This document shows, piece by piece, positions 1 to 6,583 of a stretch of DNA of 12,507 nucleotides. The position numbers and the translations under genes were made by a program. The notes beneath the pieces were generated by a model that saw nothing but the letters and a program-made list of their open reading frames with translations, did no database searches and was not told the DNA's origin. The DNA comes from Pseudomonadota bacterium (lineage in GTDB: Bacteria > Pseudomonadota > Alphaproteobacteria > Rhizobiales > Rhizobiaceae), in contig JAEZHO010000016.1 in assembly GCA_023416545.1 (NCBI GenBank), forward strand, positions 1 to 12,507, in the 5' to 3' direction. Every line of letters begins with the position of its first letter. Within the stretch, counting starts at the first letter, position 1.

Positions 1-1254
1 ATCGGCGGCGTCTGGATCGGCATCGCCCTTCTGGTCTGCGGCTTCGTGGCCATGCAGTTCGCGCCCGCCGGCATCCAGATCGGCGCAGCACTTGCCACCA
101 ACGCCTGGAGCGGCTCGGCCTCGTGGAGCCTGGCGGCCCTGCCGCTCTTCGTCTGGATGGGCGAAATCCTCTACCGCACGAGATTGTCGGACGAGATGTT
201 CCGGGGCCTCTCCCCGTGGCTGAACTGGCTTCCGGGCCGGCTCGTGCATGTGAACGTGCTCGGTTGCGGCCTGTTCGGCGCGGTCTCCGGCTCGTCGGCG
301 GCAACGACGGCGATGGTCGCCAAGATCACCCTGCCGGAACTCAAGAAGCGCGGCTATGACGAGATGATCAGCCTCGGGTCGCTCGCCGGCGCCGGAACGC
401 TCGGCTTCCTCGTGCCCCCGTCGATCACGATGATCGTCTATGCGGTCGCCGCGAACGTGTCGATCATCCAGATGTTCATCGCCGGGCTCATTCCGGCCGT
501 GATCGTCATGGCCCTCTACATGGCGGCGATCGTCGTCTGGGCATTGCTCAATCCCGACAAGTCCCCGCCGCCGGCGCCGAGGACAAGCCTTGCCAGCAAG
601 CTGAAGGAAACCCTCAACCTCATTCCGCTGGCGCTCCTGATCATGACCGTCTTCTCGGCCCTGCTGATGGGGTGGGCGACCGCCACCGAATGCGCCGCCT
701 GGGGCGTGCTGGGTTCGCTGGTGATCGCCGCGTGGCAGAAGGCGCTGACCTGGACGAGCTTCAAGGAAAGCGTCATGGGCGCGACGCGCATGACCGCGAT
801 GATCATGCTGATCCTCACTGGCGCCGGCTACATGTCCATCGCCATGGGCTATACCGGCATCCCCGCGGCGCTCGCCGCCTGGGTGGCGGGCTTCGAACTC
901 AGCCCCTACGCGCTGATCGCGGTGCTGACGGTGATGTACATCCTGCTCGGCTGTGCGATCGACGGGTTGTCGATGATCGTCCTCACCACCGTCGTCGTCC
1001 TGCCGATGATCCAGCAGGCCGGCTTCGACCTGATATGGTTCGGCGTCTTCCTGGTGCTGATGGTCGAGATGGCGCAGATCACGCCGCCGGTCGGCTTCAA
1101 CCTCTTCGTGCTGCAGACGATGAGCGGCCGCGACAGCCTCACCGTTGCCCGCGCCGCGCTGCCGTTCTTCTTCCTGCTTGTGGCAACCGTCGTCATCATC
1201 ACGGTCTTCCCGGACATCGTGATGGTCCTGCCGCGAATGGCGTTTCCGGGGTAA
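1..1254 (+). CDS. dctM: TRAP transporter large permease (DctM type), 5' partial
   Basis: This is the large membrane subunit of a TRAP importer, which uses the ion gradient to take up a carboxylate delivered by a periplasmic binding protein. The frame is open from base 1, so the start lies outside the window. The 417 visible residues, against about 425-440 usual for the family, suggest only a short N-terminal piece is missing; the first in-frame ATG at 46 lies inside the first membrane helix and is not the real start. The protein is a chain of hydrophobic helices. Family motifs are visible: the GAVSGSSAATTAM segment (about bases 280-318), the GTLGFLVPPS segment (397-426), and near the C-terminus QITPPVGFNLFVLQ (1075-1116). 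The binding-protein gene follows 18 bases later, so the two are surely co-transcribed; the small subunit DctQ is probably just upstream. The substrate cannot be read from the permease. Confidence 0.93.
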   Translation: MGGVWIGIALLVCGFVAMQFAPAGIQIGAALATNAWSGSASWSLAALPLFVWMGEILYRTRLSDEMFRGLSPWLNWLPGRLVHVNVLGCGLFGAVSGSSAATTAMVAKITLPELKKRGYDEMISLGSLAGAGTLGFLVPPSITMIVYAVAANVSIIQMFIAGLIPAVIVMALYMAAIVVWALLNPDKSPPPAPRTSLASKLKETLNLIPLALLIMTVFSALLMGWATATECAAWGVLGSLVIAAWQKALTWTSFKESVMGATRMTAMIMLILTGAGYMSIAMGYTGIPAALAAWVAGFELSPYALIAVLTVMYILLGCAIDGLSMIVLTTVVVLPMIQQAGFDLIWFGVFLVLMVEMAQITPPVGFNLFVLQTMSGRDSLTVARAALPFFFLLVATVVIITVFPDIVMVLPRMAFPG

Positions 1255-1272
1255 CGTAAAAGGGGAATGACA

Positions 1273-2262
1273 ATGGACTTTCACATGCGATCGATCGCCC
1301 GCTGGGGAATGACCGCGGCAGCGCTTGCCCTGGGAGCGGGCGCGGCGATGGCCCAGACCGCCTGGGTTCTGCCCTCCGCCTATCCTCCGGCGAACTACCA
1401 CACCGAGAACCTGATGCAGTTCGCATCCGACGTGGACGCCGCAACGAGCGGCGCGCTGAAGATCACGGTGCATCCGGGGGCGGCGCTCTTCAAGGCGCCG
1501 GAAATCAAGCGCGCCGTGCAGACGGGCCAGGCGCAGGCCGGCGAGGTGCTGATCTCGCTGCACGAGAACGAGAACCCGGTCTTCGGCATCGACGTCGTGC
1601 CCTTCCTCGCCACCAGCTTCGAGGATTCCCGCAAGCTTTGGGAGGCATCGAAGCCGACCGTGGAAAAGGCGCTCGACGAGCAGGGCCTGAAGCTTCTCTA
1701 CACGACGCCGTGGCCGCCGCAGGGCATCTACACCAAGAAGGACGTCAACAGCGTCGCCGATCTCCAGGGCCTGAAGTGGCGCGCCTATAACGTCGGCACG
1801 TCGCGCATTGCCGAGATCGTCGGCGCCCAGCCGGTGACCGTGCAGGCGGCTGAACTGCCGCAGGCGCTGGCGACCGGCGTGGTCGACGGCCTGATGACCT
1901 CCAGCGCCACCGGCGTCGATTCCAAGATCTGGGAATCGCTCACCCACTATTACGACACGCAGGCGTGGATCCCGAAGAACGTCATCTTCGTCAACAAGGA
2001 CGCCTTCGCCGCGCTCGACCCCGCCCTCCACACCGCCGTCACGGAGGCTGCCGCAGCAGCCGAGGAGCGCGGCTGGAAGCTCGGCGTCGAGAAGACTGCC
2101 GCCTACATGGAAACCCTGAAGCAGAACGGCATGCAGGTGATCGCGCCGAGCGACGAGCTGAAGACCGGCCTGGCGGACGTCGGCGCCAAGCTGACCGAGG
2201 ACTGGCTCTCCAAGGCCGGCGACGACGGGAAGGCAGTCATAGACGCCTACAGGAAGATGTGA
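1273..2262 (+). CDS. dctP: TRAP transporter periplasmic substrate-binding protein (DctP type)
   Basis: This is the extracytoplasmic solute receptor of the TRAP system, and it captures a carboxylate for the adjacent permease. From the ATG at 1273 it is 329 residues, normal for the family. The in-frame ATG at 1267 directly abuts the GGGG Shine-Dalgarno core (1262-1265), while 1273 lies seven bases after it, so 1273 is preferred; 1285 is a further alternative. A signal peptide is clear: basic residues, a hydrophobic Ala/Leu stretch, then GAAMA with cleavage probably after residue 27. The family's carboxylate-clamping arginine fits the segment GLKWRAYNVGTS, about residue 170. The AVQTGQAQAGEV segment and the later ELPQALATGVVDG segment are also typical of DctP proteins. 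It follows dctM closely and ends at a strong terminator. The ligand is unknown; the MarR-type gene next door and the aromatic-type genes further right make an aromatic or other small organic acid plausible. Confidence 0.93.
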   Translation: MDFHMRSIARWGMTAAALALGAGAAMAQTAWVLPSAYPPANYHTENLMQFASDVDAATSGALKITVHPGAALFKAPEIKRAVQTGQAQAGEVLISLHENENPVFGIDVVPFLATSFEDSRKLWEASKPTVEKALDEQGLKLLYTTPWPPQGIYTKKDVNSVADLQGLKWRAYNVGTSRIAEIVGAQPVTVQAAELPQALATGVVDGLMTSSATGVDSKIWESLTHYYDTQAWIPKNVIFVNKDAFAALDPALHTAVTEAAAAAEERGWKLGVEKTAAYMETLKQNGMQVIAPSDELKTGLADVGAKLTEDWLSKAGDDGKAVIDAYRKM

Positions 2263-2267
2263 TCAAC

Positions 2268-2298
2268 AGGCGCCGCCGGGATATCCGGCGGCGTCTTT
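2268..2298 (+). terminator. Rho-independent terminator after dctP
   Basis: Six bases after the dctP stop lies a perfect 9-bp inverted repeat, CGCCGCCGG (2271-2279) and CCGGCGGCG (2285-2293), with a five-base loop. Three further pairs at the base (A-T, G-C and a G-T wobble) make a 12-bp stem, and TCTTTCG follows. The very stable GC stem and short T-rich tail fit an intrinsic terminator. It separates the TRAP operon from the regulator gene, although the T run is short and some read-through into the regulator is possible. Confidence 0.8.
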
Positions 2299-2316
2299 CG
2301 TTCGGGAGGAGACATC

Positions 2317-2838
2317 ATGGCGGCTGAAAAGGATGAGCTGGGACCCATCGTTTCGTCCGGGCATCTCGCGACCGGCGCCCTGCCGGCGCTGTCGGAGATC
2401 GAGTTCGGCCTGATCATGCTGAACCATGCCTTCAACCGGTGGATGGTCCGCTGCATGGCGGCTGCCGGCGTGCCGGACCTCTCGCCGGTCGATATCATCG
2501 TACTTCACAACATCAACAGCCGCGACAAGCCGAAGACGCTTGCCGACATCTGCCTCGTGCTCAACATCGAGGACACCCATGTCGTCACCTATGCACTGAA
2601 GAAGCTGGAGCGGCTGAAGCTCATCAGGTCCGGGCGCCGCGGCAAGGAGAAGCTCGTCATGGTGACGCAGGAAGGCGCCGAAGCCTGCGCCCGCTACAAG
2701 GCGATGCGCGAGAGCCTGCTCGTGAAGTCGGTGCTGGCGACGGAGGTTTCCGCCGACAACCTTTCCGACGTTGCGGCCCGACTGAGGGCGCTCTCCGGGC
2801 ATTACGACCAGGCGGCGCGCGCCGCGGCTTCTCTCTAG
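2317..2838 (+). CDS. MarR-like winged-helix transcriptional regulator
   Basis: This is a 173-residue predicted cytoplasmic DNA-binding protein of the MarR superfamily, dimeric regulators that often release DNA when they bind a small aromatic or CoA-linked ligand. The start ATG has an excellent Shine-Dalgarno (GGGAGGAG, 2304-2311) five bases upstream. Helices at about residues 27-50 (EFGLIMLNHAFNRWMVRCM) should contribute to the dimer. The winged helix spans about 55-118, with a probable recognition helix in NIEDTHVVTYALKKLERL (83-100) and a basic wing, RSGRRGKEK (104-112). The NIEDTHVV-YALKKL pattern marks the 'winged helix DNA-binding protein, MarR family' subgroup of proteobacteria rather than classical MarR. 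It sits behind the TRAP terminator and its promoter is not obvious. It is the only regulator in the window, so candidates for control are the TRAP genes and, less certainly, the CoA-ligase/ABC genes. The ligand is unknown. Confidence 0.88.
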   Translation: MAAEKDELGPIVSSGHLATGALPALSEIEFGLIMLNHAFNRWMVRCMAAAGVPDLSPVDIIVLHNINSRDKPKTLADICLVLNIEDTHVVTYALKKLERLKLIRSGRRGKEKLVMVTQEGAEACARYKAMRESLLVKSVLATEVSADNLSDVAARLRALSGHYDQAARAAASL

Positions 2839-3024
2839 GCCCGGCCATCCTCACCAGGGGTGCGGCCACTGGACCGCCAGTCACCTGTGCCTTTCCCGCA
2901 ACAGCGGGCGATATTGGCGCTCTGACCACAGGATCGGCAAGAAGCGACACAATTGGGACAGCACTTTGTGGTGCTCCGGGGGCGGGAGGTCATCCAGCGA
3001 TGTGCCTAGCGCACGGGAAGAACC
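2839..3024 (+). other. Intergenic region between the regulator and the L,D-transpeptidase
   Basis: These 186 bases hold no convincing ORF. They must carry the promoter and leader of the transpeptidase gene, but I cannot place a -35/-10 pair with confidence. Small inverted repeats are present: AGCAC-N6-GTGCT at 2960-2975, GTGC-N5-GCAC at 3002-3014 just before the Shine-Dalgarno, and ACTGG-N4-CCAGT at 2868-2881. None has a T tail, so no terminator is called. Confidence 0.5.
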
Positions 3025-3717
3025 ATGAAATTGAATAGCTTGCGCCAGCGTAGTCTGGCATTCCTGCTCCTCGTTGCACCGCTTTCCGCCTGCACCACCC
3101 TCTCGACCCAGCCCGCTCCTCCTCCCGCCGTTGCAGCCCCTTCGTTCGAAGCTCCCGCCGAAGCGGAGGAGCCCGGAGATCCTGCCATCATGTATGGCGA
3201 GAAGCTGGATCACGGCTTCCGGATCGACGCCATCGACGTGTCGAAGCTGCCGGACGAGCGGCGCCGCCAGGAGGTCGATTACGCAACCACCGAGGCTCCC
3301 GGCACGGTCGTTGTCGATCCGTCCGCCCGCTACCTCTACTTCGTCATGCCTGGGGGCAAGGCGATGCGCTACTCGGTTGCCGTCGGCCCTGCCAGCCGCA
3401 ACTTCACGGGCGAGGCGATCATCGACCGGAAGGCGGCATGGCCCAGATGGACACCAACGGACAACATGATCAAGCGGAGCCCCGAACACTACGGCCGATT
3501 CAAGGATGGCGTGGATGGCGGGCCGGGCAACCCGATGGGCGCCCGGGCGCTATACATCCAGAAGGACGGCGTCGACACCTACTACCGTGTCCACGGCACG
3601 AACGACCCATCCTCGATCGGCAAGGCCGTATCGGCCGGCTGCATCCGCCTGCTGAACCAGGATGTGATGGATCTCTACAAGCGGGTGAATATCGGCGCGC
3701 GGATCGTCGTGCTCTAG
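3025..3717 (+). CDS. L,D-transpeptidase (YkuD domain) lipoprotein
   Basis: This is a predicted periplasmic, lipid-anchored enzyme of peptidoglycan or outer-membrane linkage. YkuD-type L,D-transpeptidases form 3-3 crosslinks or attach proteins to meso-diaminopimelate. The protein is 230 residues. A lipoprotein signal peptide ends in the lipobox LSAC, with the lipidated cysteine at residue 23. A Pro/Ala-rich linker runs to about residue 50. The catalytic domain starts near residue 90 (VVVDPSARYLYFV) and carries the family signature HGTNDPSSIG...SAGCIRL, giving His190 and nucleophile Cys206. The start has a GGGAAGA Shine-Dalgarno a few bases upstream. It stands alone between the regulator and a convergent hydrolase and has no evident link to the transport and catabolic genes. 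Rhizobia carry many such paralogs, so the exact crosslinking role cannot be assigned from sequence. Confidence 0.93.
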   Translation: MKLNSLRQRSLAFLLLVAPLSACTTLSTQPAPPPAVAAPSFEAPAEAEEPGDPAIMYGEKLDHGFRIDAIDVSKLPDERRRQEVDYATTEAPGTVVVDPSARYLYFVMPGGKAMRYSVAVGPASRNFTGEAIIDRKAAWPRWTPTDNMIKRSPEHYGRFKDGVDGGPGNPMGARALYIQKDGVDTYYRVHGTNDPSSIGKAVSAGCIRLLNQDVMDLYKRVNIGARIVVL

Positions 3718-3734
3718 GGTCGCGGACTCCGGCT

Positions 3735-4559
3735 CTAGGAGAGGAGCGCCTGCGTCAGCGGGTGGTGGGGGTCGGCCAGTCCGTCGAGGATGTTGAAGTG
3801 ATGCCGGTCGGGCTCCTCGACCGCGTCCGTTTCCGCGCCGAGCCCTTTCCAGATATTGGCGAGCAAGGCGTTCTGGCGGAGGAATTCCGAACGCTCGGCG
3901 GCGCCCACCCAGCAGGTGAGCCGGGTCCCCGGGATCGGCTCGAGAAGCGCCGGGCTCTCCCGCCACGCTTCCTGCCGGTCGATGTGGAGCTGCCGGTTCA
4001 TCGCCGTATGCATAAGCGGCCTCAGGTCATGCAGTCCGGAAAGGGAGACGGTATTGACGATCCTGCTGCGCACATCCTCGGTGAGCGGCGAGGTAAGGGT
4101 GATCATCCGCGTCACCAGATGGCCGCCGGCGGAATGTCCGACGAGACGGATCGGCCCCGCAACCTCCCCGGCCGCCCGCGCGATCGCAGCCGCGACTTCC
4201 AGGGTTATGCCGGCGATGCGGGTGTCCGGGCAGAGCGTATAGGACGGGATCGCAACGGCATGGCCCTGTTCCACCGCACCGCGGGCGAGATGGGACCAGT
4301 AGGACTTGTCGAGCCTCAGCCAGAAGCCGCCATGCACGAAGACGACGAGTCCTGCAGGCTTCGTGGCCGGCAGGAAGAGATCCATCCTGTTGCGCTCGGC
4401 CTCGCCATAGCGGATGTCGAGTTCCGCATGGCCGGCTTCGTGCAGCGCCTGCCGGTATTCCCGCGCCGGATCGACCCACAGTCCCGGCCAGCGCTCGCCT
4501 CCCGGAATGTTCGGGCCATTCGCATAGGCATCGTCCCAATCGGAAATCCGGTGTCGCAT
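3735..4559 (-). CDS. Alpha/beta hydrolase, arylformamidase (kynurenine formamidase)-like
   Basis: This is a predicted cytoplasmic serine hydrolase of 274 residues. The oxyanion-hole motif HGGFW is at residues 76-80, the nucleophile elbow GHSAGG at 141-146 (Ser143), and the acid is probably in GAAERSEF (Glu222 or Glu225). The catalytic histidine is in RHHFNILDGL (His254). HGG[FY]W with GHSAGGHL and a late HF[ST/N]IL segment is characteristic of the esterase/arylformamidase (AFMID) group, which hydrolyses N-formylkynurenine to kynurenine and formate; other members are esterases of unknown substrate. The chosen start is an ATG at 4557-4559 preceded by GAGGG four bases away. The frame extends to a TTG at 4613, but that has no Shine-Dalgarno and would add 18 poorly conserved-looking residues. 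The gene faces the transpeptidase with 17 bases between stops and diverges from the acyl-CoA ligase across 219 bases. The family call is firm; the kynurenine substrate is inference. Confidence 0.82.
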   Translation of the reverse strand: MRHRISDWDDAYANGPNIPGGERWPGLWVDPAREYRQALHEAGHAELDIRYGEAERNRMDLFLPATKPAGLVVFVHGGFWLRLDKSYWSHLARGAVEQGHAVAIPSYTLCPDTRIAGITLEVAAAIARAAGEVAGPIRLVGHSAGGHLVTRMITLTSPLTEDVRSRIVNTVSLSGLHDLRPLMHTAMNRQLHIDRQEAWRESPALLEPIPGTRLTCWVGAAERSEFLRQNALLANIWKGLGAETDAVEEPDRHHFNILDGLADPHHPLTQALLS

Positions 4560-4778
4560 CTGGCCCTCGGCATTGTCATGACGTGCCGCATAGTCGCATC
4601 CGCCGACCGGCAACGGAAGGGGTGAATGACGGCGCGCCCAAAATTATTACAAACTTAAAATTTCTCTCTTGCCAGCACGCAGGCGCGGTGCTTTTCTGGT
4701 GAAAAGGCAAAAATGCCACGGCCGCCGCACCCGGAAACCTCGGGGTGGCGGACCAGAAGAACGCATGGGAACATCGTG
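4560..4778. promoter_or_regulatory. Divergent regulatory region between the hydrolase and the acyl-CoA ligase
   Basis: This 219-base spacer should hold promoters in both directions. An AT-rich patch at 4639-4668 stands out from the GC-rich surroundings and contains a -10-like TAAAAT on the + strand (4656-4661), though no good -35 is visible. To its right is CTTTTCTGGTGAAAAG (4691-4706), a perfect inverted repeat with 6-bp arms and a four-base centre. Next to it is GGCA-AAAA-TGCC (4706-4717). These symmetric elements lie 70-90 bases before the ligase start and are good candidates for an operator. Confidence 0.55.
4691..4706. repeat. 16-bp inverted repeat, candidate operator
   Basis: The sequence is CTTTTCTGGTGAAAAG: arms CTTTTC and GAAAAG are exact reverse complements around TGGT. 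It lies in the divergent spacer, just downstream of the AT-rich patch. Its size and symmetry fit a dimeric regulator such as a MarR-family protein, but no binding evidence exists here. A hairpin in the ligase leader RNA is the alternative. Confidence 0.5.
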
Positions 4779-6407
4779 ATGAAACTGGGACCGACAGGCC
4801 ATCTGGATACGTTTGCGCGCGACCATCTTCCGCCACCGGATCAATGGCCGGAGCTTCTGCTCAACGGCTTCGACTATCCCGAGTGGCTGAACGCCGGCGT
4901 CGAGCTGACCGACCGCATGGTCGAGCGCGGCTTCGGCGATCATACGGCGCTGATCGGCAACGGACGCCGGCGCACCTACAAGGAACTCTCCGACTGGACG
5001 AACCGCATCGCCCGGGCGCTGACGGAGGACTATGGCCTCAAGCCCGGCAACCGGGTGCTGATCCGCTCCGCGAACAACCCGGCAATGGTCGCCTGCTGGC
5101 TGGCGGCGACGAAGGCCGGCGCCGTGGTGGTCAACACCATGCCGATGCTTAGGTCCGGCGAACTCGCCAAGGTGGTGGACAAGGCGGAAGTGACCCTGGC
5201 CCTCTGCGATACCCGCCTGATGGACGAACTGGTGGCGGTCGCCAAGGAAAGCCGCTTCCTGAAGCAGGTGATCGGCTTTGACGGCACCGCCAACCACGAC
5301 GCCGAACTCGATCGCGCCGCCCTCGACAAGCCGGTGCGGTTCGAGGCGGTGCGGACCGGGCGCGACGACGTGGCGCTCCTCGGCTTCACGTCCGGATCGA
5401 CCGGCGTGCCCAAGGCCACCATGCACTTCCACCGCGACATCCTGATCATTGCGGACGCCTATGCGAGGGAAGTGCTGGACGTCACGCCGGACGACGTCTT
5501 CGTCGGCTCGCCGCCGCTTGCCTTCACCTTCGGGCTCGGCGGCCTGGCGGTCTTTCCCCTGCGATTCGGCGCGGCGGCGACGCTGCTGGAACAGGCGACG
5601 CCCGCCAAGATGATCGAGATCATCGAAAACTACCGGGCAACCATCTGCTTCACGGCGCCCACCGCCTATCGCGCCATGCTTTCGGCGATGGACGAGGGGG
5701 CGGACCTTTCCTCGCTGCGCGTCGCGGTGTCGGCCGGCGAAACCCTGCCCGCCCCGGTCTACGAGGACTGGGTCCGCAAGACCGGCAAGCCGATCGTCGA
5801 CGGCATCGGGTCGACGGAAATGCTGCATATCTTCATCTCCAACAGGCTCGACGATTCCAGGGCGGCCTGCACCGGCAAGCCGCTTTCCGGCTACCAGGCG
5901 ATCGTGGTGGACGACGACATGCGCGAAGTGCCGCGCGGAACGGTCGGGCGGCTCGCGGTCAAGGGGCCGATCGGCTGCCGCTATCTCGCCGACGACCGGC
6001 AGCCGGACTATGTCCGCGACGGCTGGAACCTGACCGGCGATTCCTTCGTGCAGGACGAGGACGGCTATTTCCACTTCGCGGCCCGCTCCGACGACATGAT
6101 CGTATCGGCTGGCTACAACATCGCCGGACCCGAGGTCGAGGCCGCCCTCCTGAAGCACGAGGCGGTCGCGGAATGCGCCGTGATCGGCGTGCGGGACGAG
6201 GAGCGCGGCCATATCGTGGAGGCGCATGTGGTCCTGGTGGATCGCGACACCGCCTGCGATGCCATGGCCCGGCTCCTGCAGGACCACGTCAAGACGGTCA
6301 TCGCGCCCTACAAGTACCCGCGCTCCATCGTCTTCGCCGACGCGCTGCCGAAGACCGAATCGGGCAAGATCCAGCGGTTCCGCCTCAAGCAGGCGGGCGC
6401 CGCGTGA
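4779..6407 (+). CDS. Benzoate/2-aminobenzoate-CoA ligase family enzyme (AMP-forming)
   Basis: This is a predicted cytoplasmic ANL-superfamily enzyme that adenylates a carboxylic acid with ATP and transfers it to coenzyme A. From the ATG at 4779 it has 542 residues. An in-frame ATG at 4713 would add 22 basic, unconserved-looking residues and overlap the palindromic region, so it is disfavoured. Motifs appear in order: P-loop TSGSTGVPK (204-212), SPPLAFTFGLGG in the acyl-binding region (244-255), GIGSTE (342-347), the ATP-ribose TGD (419-421), SAGYNIAGPEVE (443-454) with the hinge nearby, and C-terminal PKTESGK with the adenylation lysine Lys530. The FGLGG element plus RYLADDRQPDYV (401-412) match the benzoate-CoA ligase branch, and most closely, as I recall it, proteins annotated 2-aminobenzoate-CoA ligase. 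The exact aromatic acid is not proven. The gene leads the operon-like array with the ABC importer, which suggests import followed by activation. Confidence 0.88.
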   Translation: MKLGPTGHLDTFARDHLPPPDQWPELLLNGFDYPEWLNAGVELTDRMVERGFGDHTALIGNGRRRTYKELSDWTNRIARALTEDYGLKPGNRVLIRSANNPAMVACWLAATKAGAVVVNTMPMLRSGELAKVVDKAEVTLALCDTRLMDELVAVAKESRFLKQVIGFDGTANHDAELDRAALDKPVRFEAVRTGRDDVALLGFTSGSTGVPKATMHFHRDILIIADAYAREVLDVTPDDVFVGSPPLAFTFGLGGLAVFPLRFGAAATLLEQATPAKMIEIIENYRATICFTAPTAYRAMLSAMDEGADLSSLRVAVSAGETLPAPVYEDWVRKTGKPIVDGIGSTEMLHIFISNRLDDSRAACTGKPLSGYQAIVVDDDMREVPRGTVGRLAVKGPIGCRYLADDRQPDYVRDGWNLTGDSFVQDEDGYFHFAARSDDMIVSAGYNIAGPEVEAALLKHEAVAECAVIGVRDEERGHIVEAHVVLVDRDTACDAMARLLQDHVKTVIAPYKYPRSIVFADALPKTESGKIQRFRLKQAGAA

Positions 6408-6583
6408 ACGTGTGCGCAGATGCTGCAAAAGCGCATTCCCGGGCCTTCGCCAGTGGACGTTCTTTTGCAAGTGTGGAAGGTATCGCGAATACCCGCAGGC
6501 GCTGATGCCGACGCGGATATCCGGCTGCGAGATCGAGGGGTCCGTACCGGGGACGGGACGATAACAACAACTGGGAGTTCGAC
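6408..6583 (+). promoter_or_regulatory. Spacer/leader before the ABC importer operon, with symmetric elements
   Basis: No gene is visible in these 176 bases. Two symmetric elements are. One is TGCAAAAG (6424-6431) paired with CTTTTGCA (6462-6469), an exact 8-bp inverted repeat around 30 bases. The other is GGTAT-CGCGA-ATACC (6479-6493). A weak promoter-like pair, TTGCAA (6465-6470) and AATACC (6488-6493) with 17 bases between, overlaps both, so the second repeat would sit on the -10 region as a repressor site could. A good Shine-Dalgarno (GGGAG) stands a few bases before the binding-protein start. The region probably gives the importer its own promoter. Confidence 0.45.

Noticed and set aside
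2812..2825. GCGGCGCGCGCCGC, a perfect 14-bp palindrome at the end of the regulator gene
   Set aside because: It encodes an alanine/arginine run in GC-rich coding DNA, and the following TTCTCTCT is not a proper T tail, so I do not call a terminator or operator.
4560..4613. TTG start at 4613 for the hydrolase, adding 18 residues
   Set aside because: No ribosome site stands before it, whereas the ATG at 4557-4559 has GAGGG at a workable distance.
3438..4625. A 395-codon open frame on the plus strand across the transpeptidase end and the hydrolase
   Set aside because: It overlaps the YkuD active-site codons in another frame and is antisense to the hydrolase triad, with no domain of its own.
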